Origin: Gardnerella massiliensis
GTDB lineage: Bacteria > Actinomycetota > Actinomycetes > Actinomycetales > Bifidobacteriaceae
Assembly: GCF_003408845.1 (NCBI RefSeq)
Contig: NZ_LRTV01000009.1
Location: 1-64,000, forward strand
DNA length: 64,000 nucleotides
Direction: 5' to 3'
Part shown: piece after piece, positions 24,988 through 33,154 of the stretch
Layout of the letters: every line of letters starts with the position of its first letter
How positions within the stretch are numbered: the stretch's first letter is position 1
Program-made: the position numbers and the translations under genes
The notes under the pieces: generated by a model
Told to the model about the DNA's origin: nothing
Seen by the model: only the letters and a program-made list of their open reading frames with translations
Databases searched by the model: none

Positions 24988-26676
24988 CTAATCTTCAACC
25001 CTACGCGACGAACAAAATAGTGCTCCCAGTCCCGAACAGAACACAGTAGTGCCCTTAATAATTGCCATAACAATCCAAGCCACAATGAATCCTAAAACGT
25101 AACCAACAGACGTTTGCGAAAATATTTCCGGATGGTAAGTCGGCACAAAAACTTGTACGGAACCAAACGTAACAGACAGTAATTCTGGAGCACTACCACA
25201 CAGCAGCGGATACGCAACAGAACCTACAACACCGCCAGCCACTATGCCAATAATGCGGGGTATAGTATATGCCAAACCGCATACGCTATGCCAAGGCAGC
25301 CCTGCAACACGCATAACAACATCATGCCGCGGAGTTGTGCCATTATGCAATTGCTGGCGACGCAACTTTGCCGCAATATTGTATCCAACCGTTGCAGTAA
25401 TCCACATCATTAATGCGCTGACTGCCACAGCATCAAGCACATTCACTATTGCAATAAGAGAGCAAATCGGAGCACAAATTGTAAGCGCCCACGCACCTCG
25501 CAATAAGTAAGAATATTGGCTTGGGGGATTGCTAACAGCACAGCCAGAAGAATCAACATCCTGGCTTATATTTGATTCGTAATGTTCCGGTTGCGTTGTA
25601 ACAGCGTGTGGCTGCGAGGTAACAGTATTGCGTTGCGGCATAACCGTAGTAGCAGATAATGGCAGTGCAGAGGTTTCAATAACGTTATCGCAACAAATTG
25701 TTTGCATCTCGTCGGTTGATTCACCCTGCGATTCATCAATCTTTTCGTCCATTGTTTCACGCCACATTGCGCGAGCTGTCTCGCCTGCAGCGCTTCGATC
25801 AAAAGGGCGGTTCGCCTCCGGCCACGCTAAAGGATTCATAGCATCCTCGCTTATCGCCTGTTCCAAAGCGTTTGGGGAGCAGCGCTTCTCGCGCTGAGGC
25901 TGCAAAACGTCACGGAAAGCAGCCAAAGTTTTCGGCGGCAATCCACTTAAATCCGCATTGCCAGAAGCTGCACGCTCAAGCACCGCCATCAAAGGTTTCG
26001 TACCAAAAACCGGCTTTCCGGTGGCCGCAAAAGCCAACACTGCTGCAAGAGACCACCAGTCGGTAAGCTCGTCAGCATCACTGCCCTCAATAATTTCGGG
26101 AGCTATAAATCCCGGAGTTCCCATCACTAATCCCGTACGGGTAACATGACTTTCACCTTCACCCATCGCAATGCCGAAATCTACCAATACAGGACCAGTT
26201 GCAGCAATCATAACATTCGTTGGCTTAATATCGCGGTGAATAATGCCAGCCTCATGAACTGCCTGAACAGCTTCAATAAGTTTATGCGCAAGACGCTCTA
26301 AATCATCAGCTAAATACGGTCCATTTTCTGCAACATCCTCACGCAAATTATGACCATCAATTAATTCGGTAACAATAAACGCAATCGACGCATCAAGCTC
26401 CATATCAACTATTGAACACACTCCCGGATGGTGAATACGCTGTAAAGCTAGCGCTTCCCGCTTCAGTCGCAAACGAGCACGCGCTTGCTCGCCGTCAATA
26501 TCCTCACTGCCGGAAATATTCATCGAAGCACGCAATATTTTCATAGCATACTGATTGCCGCCATCGTCTTTAACGCGCCAAACTGACCCCATTGCGCCGC
26601 CACCAAGCCTGGCAATAAGCGTATACCCGCCCACATTATTGCCCGGCTGCAAATCAACTATGCTGATATCTTCCAT
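24988..26676 (-). CDS. Membrane Ser/Thr protein kinase (PknB-like)
   Basis: 562 residues. The Hanks-type kinase domain is complete: glycine loop ARLGGGAMGSVW, YAMKIL lysine, catalytic loop HRDIKPTNVM, VDFGIA in place of DFG, activation segment TGLVMGTPGFIAPE. A ~100-residue Thr/Gln-rich linker follows, then four hydrophobic segments (from about residue 390) with a Gly/Ala/Val-rich C-terminus. PASTA repeats are absent, so it is not the cell-wall-sensing PknB type. The multi-pass C-terminus resembles small actinobacterial kinases of unknown signal. TACCAT lies 8 nt before the ATG at 26676 with no ribosome site, so the mRNA may be leaderless. tRNA-Thr is divergent. Confidence 0.92.
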   Translation of the reverse strand: MEDISIVDLQPGNNVGGYTLIARLGGGAMGSVWRVKDDGGNQYAMKILRASMNISGSEDIDGEQARARLRLKREALALQRIHHPGVCSIVDMELDASIAFIVTELIDGHNLREDVAENGPYLADDLERLAHKLIEAVQAVHEAGIIHRDIKPTNVMIAATGPVLVDFGIAMGEGESHVTRTGLVMGTPGFIAPEIIEGSDADELTDWWSLAAVLAFAATGKPVFGTKPLMAVLERAASGNADLSGLPPKTLAAFRDVLQPQREKRCSPNALEQAISEDAMNPLAWPEANRPFDRSAAGETARAMWRETMDEKIDESQGESTDEMQTICCDNVIETSALPLSATTVMPQRNTVTSQPHAVTTQPEHYESNISQDVDSSGCAVSNPPSQYSYLLRGAWALTICAPICSLIAIVNVLDAVAVSALMMWITATVGYNIAAKLRRQQLHNGTTPRHDVVMRVAGLPWHSVCGLAYTIPRIIGIVAGGVVGSVAYPLLCGSAPELLSVTFGSVQVFVPTYHPEIFSQTSVGYVLGFIVAWIVMAIIKGTTVFCSGLGALFCSSRRVED

Positions 26677-26845
26677 ACTGCATTATGGTAATGCTGCGCA
26701 CCGCCAAAGCACTCGCATATTCATAGTCCAGCTCAATACGCAACGCACCACACGCTACGAATCACAGTCACTTTTGTAGTTTGACGATATATGATACACT
26801 AATCAATGTTCTGCGTGGAGCAGTGATGTACACCACGTAGCGTGC

Positions 26846-26919
26846 GCCTCCTTAGCTCAGATGGCCAGAGCGGCCGCCTTGTAAGCGGCAGGTCGCCGGT
26901 TCGATCCCGGCAGGAGGCT
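26846..26919 (+). tRNA. tRNA-Thr (anticodon TGT)
   Basis: Acceptor GCCTCCT / AGGAGGC, D stem GCTC / GAGC, anticodon stem CCGCC / GGCGG-type with loop CTTGTAA, T arm GCCGG / CCGGC with TTCGATC-type loop, discriminator T. A T-run follows directly. CCA is not encoded. Confidence 0.95.
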
Positions 26920-27079
26920 CCGTTTTTTCTGTTATCTCTTGCTCAGCATATAATGACGGGAAATAGTTGCACGGAGAAGGAAACCTTTTAATAAGCCGAC
27001 GTAACTTTTTGTAATTTTATATGTAAAATTCAGGTTGAGAAAGGGAATCTGCACACTGTAACACTTTTCGCGAGTAAGA

Positions 27080-27185
27080 ACTCGGAAACCTTCCCCCAAC
27101 TCAGGGTTTCCGAGTAGAGGACGGAGCGTCCCCCAACCAGCTCCTCCTCTTAGGGGGCGGGAATATCCCCTTCTCTCCCGCCCCC
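27080..27185. repeat. REP-like nested palindromes
   Basis: An 11-bp perfect stem ACTCGGAAACC / GGTTTCCGAGT (27080-27115) is followed by a C-rich arm and a 10-bp perfect stem GGGGGCGGGA / TCCCGCCCCC (27153-27185). The GC content, the nested design and motifs such as GAGCTGGTTGGGGGA on the minus strand look like dispersed REP-type elements. Confidence 0.5.
27153..27185 (+). terminator. Strong hairpin followed by T-runs
   Basis: Stem GGGGGCGGGA / TCCCGCCCCC followed by ATTTTTCTTTTTT on the plus strand. It could end a transcript starting at or beyond tRNA-Thr and so insulate the Rpf-like gene. Confidence 0.6.
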
Positions 27186-27337
27186 ATTTTTCTTTTTTAC
27201 CTTCGTCTTGACTACTTTTAGCGTAGCCAGACTTGTCCAATTCATTCTTTTCAAATTAGTAGTCAGATTAATAATCACAACAGAGTGCAGCGTAGAAGGT
27301 ATAATAAAAGCCGGTTCACAGTGAAGGGAGTGGTGAT

Positions 27338-29011
27338 ATGGCACGTCGATGGACCCCTCGACGCTTAATCGTAATGCGACGCGCACGTATTCTTGCCTGC
27401 GTCCTGTCTCTATCACTTGCAGCAACAAGTACTTTTGCTTTTACCGCACAAAAATCGGTGGCGCTCGTAGTAAACGGCAAAACCCGAATTGTTAAAACTT
27501 ACGCCACTACGTCTACTCGCTTGCTAGAAGAACAGCGCATTCCGCTCAAAACGCACGATCAAGTAATATCTTCTTCTGGGGAAATTCTTACCAATCACGC
27601 AACCGTCACCGTCCGCAGCGCTTACCAAACTTCCATTACTGTAGATGGCGTAACCATACCATTTTGGACAGTTGCAACTAGTATCGATCAACTTATTGGA
27701 TTCTTTAAAGCTAACGCACGCAAAGCCGCACGCATTACAGTGAATTTACGCAACATATATGACCAACTTACCTGCGGATTATCAATTAATAAAAAAGGTC
27801 CTATAACCGTTATTGCCGACGGGAAAGCGCGAATTGCGCCAGACGGTACGTTACCTGCGAGCGCAATCCTCGATTCGCAAGGAATTGTGCTCGGCAAAGA
27901 AGATCGCGTAAGCGTTGAAGAAAATGACGGCACTACGATTCTTCGAGTTGCACGAGTCACTCACGGTAAGGAAACGCGCACTGTTTCGTTACCTTTCGCT
28001 ACGCAAACTATTGTCGATCCTAAGCTGCCGGCAAATGCGAGAGTAGTGCAGCAGGCTGGCGTAAACGGTGAACGTGAGGATGTTTATAACGTAACGTACG
28101 TAGATGGAAAAGCGGAAAGCGCCACGCTTATTGCGCAAAATATAGTGAAGCCTTCGATTAATGAAGTCGTTGCTGTGGGAAAGAGTGCTCCTAAGCCGAC
28201 GCAGACTTCGAATCATCAGCAAAACCAAGCAAAGCAGCCTCGTCAACCTCAACGTCAATCACAAAAAAACGCAACAACTAAGAACACTCCTCGGGAAACC
28301 CCTCGCAAAGCTACCCAATTGTCCCCTTCCCAACCTGCCTCTGACAAGCAAGCAGAACAGGCGCAACAAACGCAACCTAAATCAGCGCCATCTGACAAAC
28401 AAAATCAAGAATCTGCGCAGCCAGCGAAGTCTTCTCCGGCTTCTACCTCGACTTCAGCTTCTACTTCGGCACAGCAATCCACACAAGCTCCCGCCCAATC
28501 ATCCGATAAATCGTCTAACGGCGCTGCAACTCAACAAACCGACACTCAAGCCAAGCAATCTCAACAATCTTCCAAGCAGGCGGAATCGCAAGAAAATAAG
28601 CAACCAAATCCTTCCACAATGTCAACGGTTACTACAGCACCAGCACCTGCGCCAAACCCACCGGCACCAGCTCCAGCCAGCAACCCAGATAGTTTGGTAC
28701 ACGCAACACCAGAACAGGCCAAACTCTTCGCGCAAGGAGCCGCAGCACAAATGGGATGGACGGGTAAAGAGTGGGAAGATTTGGTTTGGTTATGGAATAG
28801 AGAATCTGGGTGGCGTTGGAACGCCGAAAACCCAAGTTCTCACGCATACGGCATTCCACAAGCGCTTCCTGCAAACAAAATGAGTAGCGCTGGAGCAAAC
28901 TGGCATGAGGACGCGGCGGTGCAAATCAGCTGGGGATTAAGTTACATCAAAAATAAGTACGGAAGCCCAAGCGGAGCTGTAAGACATTCGAAGCAGATTG
29001 GTTGGTACTAA
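27338..29011 (+). CDS. Rpf-like secreted muralytic protein with DUF348, G5 and lysozyme-like domains
   Basis: 557 residues. A signal/anchor segment (ILACVLSLSLAATSTFAF) is followed by DUF348 units (VALVVNGKTRIVKTYATT; ITVDGVTIPFWTVATSIDQL; ITVIADGKARI) and a G5-like stretch (~residues 200-270). A ~180-residue linker of Gln/Ser/Pro/Thr/Lys and then Ala-Pro repeats follows. The C-terminal ~95 residues form a transglycosylase fold: WEDLVWLWNRESGWRWNAENPSSHAYGIPQA, with the likely catalytic Glu in RESGW. This is the RpfB layout, and the downstream ksgA matches actinobacterial rpfB-ksgA synteny. It probably cleaves peptidoglycan during growth. GGGAG precedes the ATG. Confidence 0.9.
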   Translation: MARRWTPRRLIVMRRARILACVLSLSLAATSTFAFTAQKSVALVVNGKTRIVKTYATTSTRLLEEQRIPLKTHDQVISSSGEILTNHATVTVRSAYQTSITVDGVTIPFWTVATSIDQLIGFFKANARKAARITVNLRNIYDQLTCGLSINKKGPITVIADGKARIAPDGTLPASAILDSQGIVLGKEDRVSVEENDGTTILRVARVTHGKETRTVSLPFATQTIVDPKLPANARVVQQAGVNGEREDVYNVTYVDGKAESATLIAQNIVKPSINEVVAVGKSAPKPTQTSNHQQNQAKQPRQPQRQSQKNATTKNTPRETPRKATQLSPSQPASDKQAEQAQQTQPKSAPSDKQNQESAQPAKSSPASTSTSASTSAQQSTQAPAQSSDKSSNGAATQQTDTQAKQSQQSSKQAESQENKQPNPSTMSTVTTAPAPAPNPPAPAPASNPDSLVHATPEQAKLFAQGAAAQMGWTGKEWEDLVWLWNRESGWRWNAENPSSHAYGIPQALPANKMSSAGANWHEDAAVQISWGLSYIKNKYGSPSGAVRHSKQIGWY

Positions 29012-29026
29012 ATTGGTTGGTACTAA
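28997..29026. repeat. 15-bp tandem duplication of the gene end
   Basis: ATTGGTTGGTACTAA, encoding the last residues and stop of the Rpf-like protein, is repeated at once. Codons IGWY-stop therefore occur twice in a row. Confidence 0.9.
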
Positions 29027-29069
29027 ATTGTACGACGTAACGCTAGCAAACACGATAGGTAGTATAAGG

Positions 29070-29993
29070 GTGAATAACACAGTAGACAGCGCAACAATAA
29101 GCACCTCGACAAGTAACGCAGATTCCGCAACAAAGAAAAGCGAATCCGACGGTCAACTTTTAGGCGCTGCGGATATTCGTCGTATCGCTGCAGAAGAAGG
29201 CATTACACCTACCAAAAAGTTCGGGCAGAATTTTGTAATTGATCCTGGTACCGTACGAAAAATCGTAGCCGCCGCTGGAGTTCAGGCAGGGGATATGGTG
29301 ATGGAAGTAGGCCCTGGCCTTGGTTCACTTACCCTTGCTTTGCTACAGGCCGGCGCCAATCTTACTGCTATAGAAATTGATCCACCACTTGCTAAGCGGC
29401 TGCCGCACACCGTCGAAGAATTTATGCCGCAAGCATCATCTCGCTTCGCAGTAATACTGAAAGATGCTTTAGCGCTCGACTCTAACGACGTCCCACAATT
29501 AGCAAACGCTACTCAATTTACTCTCGTTGCCAATCTTCCATACAATGTTGCGACTCCTATAGTGCTTACTTTGCTTGAAAAATTCAGCAATTTACAACAC
29601 TTTTTAGTGATGGTACAAAAAGAAGTCGCCGACCGTTTATGCGCTCAACCAGGCAATAAAGTATACGGAACTCCCAGTGTAAAGTTGGCTTGGTATGGGA
29701 CAGCGCAAAGAGCAGGTCTTATTGGACGCAACGTTTTTTGGCCCGCACCAAATGTAGATTCAGCTTTAGTTTCGTTCACGCGCGATGAAACCAGCAAAGG
29801 GGAAGAACAAGAGCGCGAAGGAGTATTCGCACTTATTGATGCGGCCTTCCAACAGCGCCGTAAAACTTTGCACGCGGCTCTGAAGCATCTAGTCCCCGAA
29901 GCTGCGTACGAGCGCTCGGGAATTGACCCAACGCGACGTGGGGAGACGCTTACTTGCGACGAATTTATTAGCTTATATCGTGCCTGCAAGTAA
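29070..29993 (+). CDS. rsmA: 16S rRNA (adenine(1518)-N6/adenine(1519)-N6)-dimethyltransferase
   Basis: ~307 residues of KsgA/RsmA, which dimethylates two adjacent adenines in the helix 45 loop during late 30S assembly. Seen: KKFGQNFVID, SAM motif I VGPGLGSLTLAL, acidic loop AIEID, catalytic motif IV NLPYNVATPI, and the C-terminal helical domain (QQRRKTLHAALKHL). I prefer the GTG at 29070. A TTG at 28998 would overlap the Rpf-like gene and add 24 residues arising from the duplicated gene end. It lies 58 bp after the Rpf-like gene and is likely cotranscribed. The ispE gene that often follows is not here. Confidence 0.95.
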   Translation: MNNTVDSATISTSTSNADSATKKSESDGQLLGAADIRRIAAEEGITPTKKFGQNFVIDPGTVRKIVAAAGVQAGDMVMEVGPGLGSLTLALLQAGANLTAIEIDPPLAKRLPHTVEEFMPQASSRFAVILKDALALDSNDVPQLANATQFTLVANLPYNVATPIVLTLLEKFSNLQHFLVMVQKEVADRLCAQPGNKVYGTPSVKLAWYGTAQRAGLIGRNVFWPAPNVDSALVSFTRDETSKGEEQEREGVFALIDAAFQQRRKTLHAALKHLVPEAAYERSGIDPTRRGETLTCDEFISLYRACK

Positions 29994-30125
29994 CACATTC
30001 ATCAGTCATACATAGCCGGTAAAATGCGGTAAGTATTAGGGATAGGTGGCTTATAAGTAGCTTAATGAGCTTACTGCACACTGCAAATTAAGCATATAAG
30101 GCAAATACGCAGATCGGAAGTAAAC

Positions 30126-30752
30126 ATGGCGCAAGAGTACGACGAACATATTGCTCGTAAAGCTTTCATGTATCAGAGAAAACGGTCTATCCTAACCGCC
30201 GTAAGCGTAGGTTTAGCGGTTGTGTTTGTTTTTGCGCTGATTGTGCACTCCCATGTTTTTGGCATAGGTGCCGCGCCAACACCAAGAGATAATCCAAATT
30301 ATGGTATTGTGGCACCTTGCGCTATTAAAGGAAAAGAAGGCGGGAAGAAACCGTACCTCGATAATCGAGCCGTGTCGATTCGCGTATTAAACGGCACTAA
30401 ATTCCGCGGGTTTGCGCGCGCAGTGGGCGAGGCTCTTAACGCTCGCGGCTTTAATCTTGTTGAAGTCAATAACAATAAAACGAGCAACATTAAGCGTACT
30501 ACTATTTATTTCGGCAAAAACGCTATTAATGAAGCGTATACGGTAAGTGCCAATTTTACTGATGCTATTATTCGCATGGATGATCGTCAAGACAAACTTA
30601 TTGATATCGTACTTGGTTCCACGTTTAATAACCTTCGTCCAAAAGTTGACGTGCCTGCTGCCGGAGCGTCTATTCGTGAAATTTCGGGCTGTGTAAAAGC
30701 AGATACGTTAACTAAGCTTCCAAAAGCCTACCAGCATAAAGAAGTACAGTAA
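30126..30752 (+). CDS. LytR C-terminal domain (LytR_C) membrane protein
   Basis: 208 residues: a short cytoplasmic N-terminus, one membrane segment (ILTAVSVGLAVVFVFALIVHS) and an extracytoplasmic LytR_C domain (~80-165; VSIRVLNGTKFRGFARAVGEALNARGF, then IYFG and DIVLGSTF). Such stand-alone LytR_C proteins are found in Actinobacteria near cell-wall genes and are thought to assist LCP-type ligases that attach glycopolymers to peptidoglycan. There is no LCP catalytic domain. GGAAG lies five bases before the ATG. It stands between ksgA and the convergent cca. Confidence 0.87.
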   Translation: MAQEYDEHIARKAFMYQRKRSILTAVSVGLAVVFVFALIVHSHVFGIGAAPTPRDNPNYGIVAPCAIKGKEGGKKPYLDNRAVSIRVLNGTKFRGFARAVGEALNARGFNLVEVNNNKTSNIKRTTIYFGKNAINEAYTVSANFTDAIIRMDDRQDKLIDIVLGSTFNNLRPKVDVPAAGASIREISGCVKADTLTKLPKAYQHKEVQ

Positions 30753-30865
30753 CAAAATACAGTAACGTACACGCAACGTACATACAATGCTTTACTTACA
30801 GGCACTAACCAAAGTAAGTAAAAGTAAGTAAGCATATGCGCAGCATTTGCGCTTATACGTCCAGT

Positions 30866-32302
30866 TTACTCGTGTGTTTCTCGATACCAACGCTGCAACT
30901 CAGCTACTGCAATATCATGCTCAACCGGCCCGTTATCAAGACGATAATCCAACATGTGCTTGTAAGCTTCACCAACAGTTGGGCCAGGTTGCAATTGCAA
31001 TATTTGCATAATTTCATTACCGTCAACGTCCGGACGAATTGCATTAAAATCTTCCTGCTTCTTTAGTTCGCGCACGCGATCTTCCATTTCGTCCATAGCA
31101 TGCTCAAACATCAGTGATTTACGTCGATTTTGCGTAGTAGCGTCAGCTCGCGTCAATCTGTTCAAACGCTCATACAAGTGACCCGCATCTTTAACGTAGC
31201 GACGAACCGCAGAGTCAGTCCAAGGCTCGTCAACATAGCCATGAAAACGCAAATGCAAATTCACTAACTCACTTACGTCATCAATAATATGGTGATCAAA
31301 ATGCAGCGCTTTTAAACGCTTACGCGTCATTTTCGCACCCACAACATCGTGATGATGGAAGCTCACTTTGCCTCCATCTTCAAACTTTCTGGTGCTCGGT
31401 TTACCGATATCATGCAACAATGCTGCCAAACGCAACGTTAAATCTGGTGCGGGCACAGGCCCTTCCGGTGCTGTTTCCAACGCTATAGCGCGCTCAAGAA
31501 CCATCATAGTGTGTTCGAACACGTCTTTATGCCGATGATACTCATCTATTTCAAGCTGTAATGCTGGAATCTCTGGGAGCACACGCTTAGCAATACCAGA
31601 TTCAACCAAAGCTTCCAAACCTTGGCGAGGCCTGTCAGAAAGCAACAATTTCGTAATTTCGTCACGTATACGTTCAGCAGACACAATAGTAAGACGATCA
31701 GCCATGTCCACAATTGCTTCAGCCGTATTAGTTTCAATAGTAAAACCAAGCTGTGCAACAAAACGTACCGCACGCATCATACGCAACGGATCGTCGTCAA
31801 AAGATTGGCGAGGGTCCACGGGAGTGCGTAACACCCCTTTTGCTAAATCACTAGCACCACCAAAAGGATCAACAAACTCAAGCTCCGGCACACGCAACGC
31901 CATCGCGTTCACGGTAAAATCTCGCCGTGACAAGTCACCTTCCAGCGTATCGCCATATTGCACTTCAGGCTTGCGTGAATCCGGATCGTACACATCCGAA
32001 CGGTACGTAGTAACTTCAACCTTTACTTCCGTGCCGTCAGAACGACGACGCATAGCACCCAACGTACCAAACTTTCGTCCCATATCCCAAAAACCATCGT
32101 GCCCCCAACGACGCAAAATTGGCTCAAATTCTTCAGGACGCGCCGAAGTACAAAAATCAAGATCGTGCGACACGCGATGCAACAACATATCGCGCACAGG
32201 ACCCCCAACTAACGCAAGTTCATAATTATGCTCAGCAAAAAGTCGCCCCAATTCTATAGCTTCAGGCCAAACTTCAAAGTTTTCAGTCACCCTTACCGAC
32301 AC
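30866..32302 (-). CDS. cca: CCA tRNA nucleotidyltransferase
   Basis: 478 residues of a class II nucleotidyltransferase that adds or repairs the tRNA 3' CCA, needed here because neither tRNA in the window encodes CCA. Motifs: LVGGPVRDMLLHR and DLDFCTSA (metal-binding DxD), RRDFTVNAMA, DPLRMMRAVRF, then an HD domain (AALLHDIGKPSTR with HHHDVVGA). The length and HD domain match actinobacterial PcnA/Cca proteins. The first in-frame start is a GTG at 32302; a GTG at 32290 has better spacing to AAAGGG. It is divergent from the NUDIX gene, as in other Actinobacteria. Confidence 0.94.
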   Translation of the reverse strand: MSVRVTENFEVWPEAIELGRLFAEHNYELALVGGPVRDMLLHRVSHDLDFCTSARPEEFEPILRRWGHDGFWDMGRKFGTLGAMRRRSDGTEVKVEVTTYRSDVYDPDSRKPEVQYGDTLEGDLSRRDFTVNAMALRVPELEFVDPFGGASDLAKGVLRTPVDPRQSFDDDPLRMMRAVRFVAQLGFTIETNTAEAIVDMADRLTIVSAERIRDEITKLLLSDRPRQGLEALVESGIAKRVLPEIPALQLEIDEYHRHKDVFEHTMMVLERAIALETAPEGPVPAPDLTLRLAALLHDIGKPSTRKFEDGGKVSFHHHDVVGAKMTRKRLKALHFDHHIIDDVSELVNLHLRFHGYVDEPWTDSAVRRYVKDAGHLYERLNRLTRADATTQNRRKSLMFEHAMDEMEDRVRELKKQEDFNAIRPDVDGNEIMQILQLQPGPTVGEAYKHMLDYRLDNGPVEHDIAVAELQRWYRETHE

Positions 32303-32377
32303 CCTTTCAGCAAAAATCTATCTATATTCCAGCATACCGTTACCCCAATGCACAGCGGATTGAGTAAGGTGGAGTGT

Positions 32378-33154
32378 ATGGTTACTCCTGCAGATTTACG
32401 ACGTATGCTCGCCAAGCTTGCGGATAATCATACCCAAAATGAGCCTCACCATTCTTTTACTCCACTTGATTTCGCTAAAATTACGCGAGGAAAAACTTGC
32501 GAACGGAATGAAGAAGAAACGCAAATTTTCGTTGATATTCCAATACTTTCAGCAGGTGAGCAGGGGTCTCAAGAACCGGTAATCACCACGGAAGAACTAC
32601 CGAAAAATTCAACCGTTGCCGGCGCTTCTCCAGCGCTCATGCCACAGCGTAGACTTACGGATACACCCGCAACTTTCGCTTCCTTAGACGCTCAAGATTT
32701 GCCAATTATTCGCGAATATTCTGCCGGCGGCCTCGTGTTCGATTCACTCGGGCGTGTCGCAATTATTGCTCGTCATTCCAGAAGTGGACATCTCGAATGG
32801 TGCTTACCTAAGGGGCATATTGAGAAAGGCGAGACCCCTCAACAAACTGCCGTGCGCGAAATTCACGAAGAAACCGGCATCGTAGGCGAAGTCGTAGATT
32901 CTATCGCTACTATCGACTATTGGTTTACTGGCACAACACATCGCGTACACAAATTGGTACACCATTTTGCACTACGCTACGTAAGCGGCAATCTTTCCGT
33001 ATTAGGCGACCCAGATCATGAAGCAGAAGATGCAATATGGGTGAGCTTCAAGGAATTAAATGCTATATTGAGTTATCCAAACGAACGCAAAGTTGCATGG
33101 TTATATGCAAAAAAAGCACACAGGCGGTCTCACAGTGACGAATCTCACGCGTAA
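32378..33154 (+). CDS. NUDIX hydrolase
   Basis: 258 residues. An N-terminal ~110-residue variable region is followed by a NUDIX fold with a perfect box: GHIEKGETPQQTAVREIHEE then TGIVGE. It lies beside cca in the position of mycobacterial mutT4; the substrate (oxidised or non-canonical nucleotides, or a dinucleoside polyphosphate) is not determined by sequence. The ATG at 32378 follows AAGGTGGAG. In-frame starts back to 32228 would overlap the cca coding region and lack a ribosome site. The DUF6049 gene starts inside its 3' end. Confidence 0.92.
   Translation: MVTPADLRRMLAKLADNHTQNEPHHSFTPLDFAKITRGKTCERNEEETQIFVDIPILSAGEQGSQEPVITTEELPKNSTVAGASPALMPQRRLTDTPATFASLDAQDLPIIREYSAGGLVFDSLGRVAIIARHSRSGHLEWCLPKGHIEKGETPQQTAVREIHEETGIVGEVVDSIATIDYWFTGTTHRVHKLVHHFALRYVSGNLSVLGDPDHEAEDAIWVSFKELNAILSYPNERKVAWLYAKKAHRRSHSDESHA

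Larger units (their letters stand above)
26920..27337. other. 418-bp spacer between tRNA-Thr and the Rpf-like gene
   Basis: A T-run ends the tRNA. The middle holds two strong hairpins in a GC-rich island (27080-27185). The right end carries the ribosome binding site (GGGAG) of the Rpf-like gene. ORFs seen here have no coding character. Confidence 0.5.

Noticed and set aside
26932-27428. Two minus-strand ORFs next to tRNA-Thr
   Set aside because: They run through the hairpin island and into the start of the Rpf-like gene on the other strand; translations are low-complexity.
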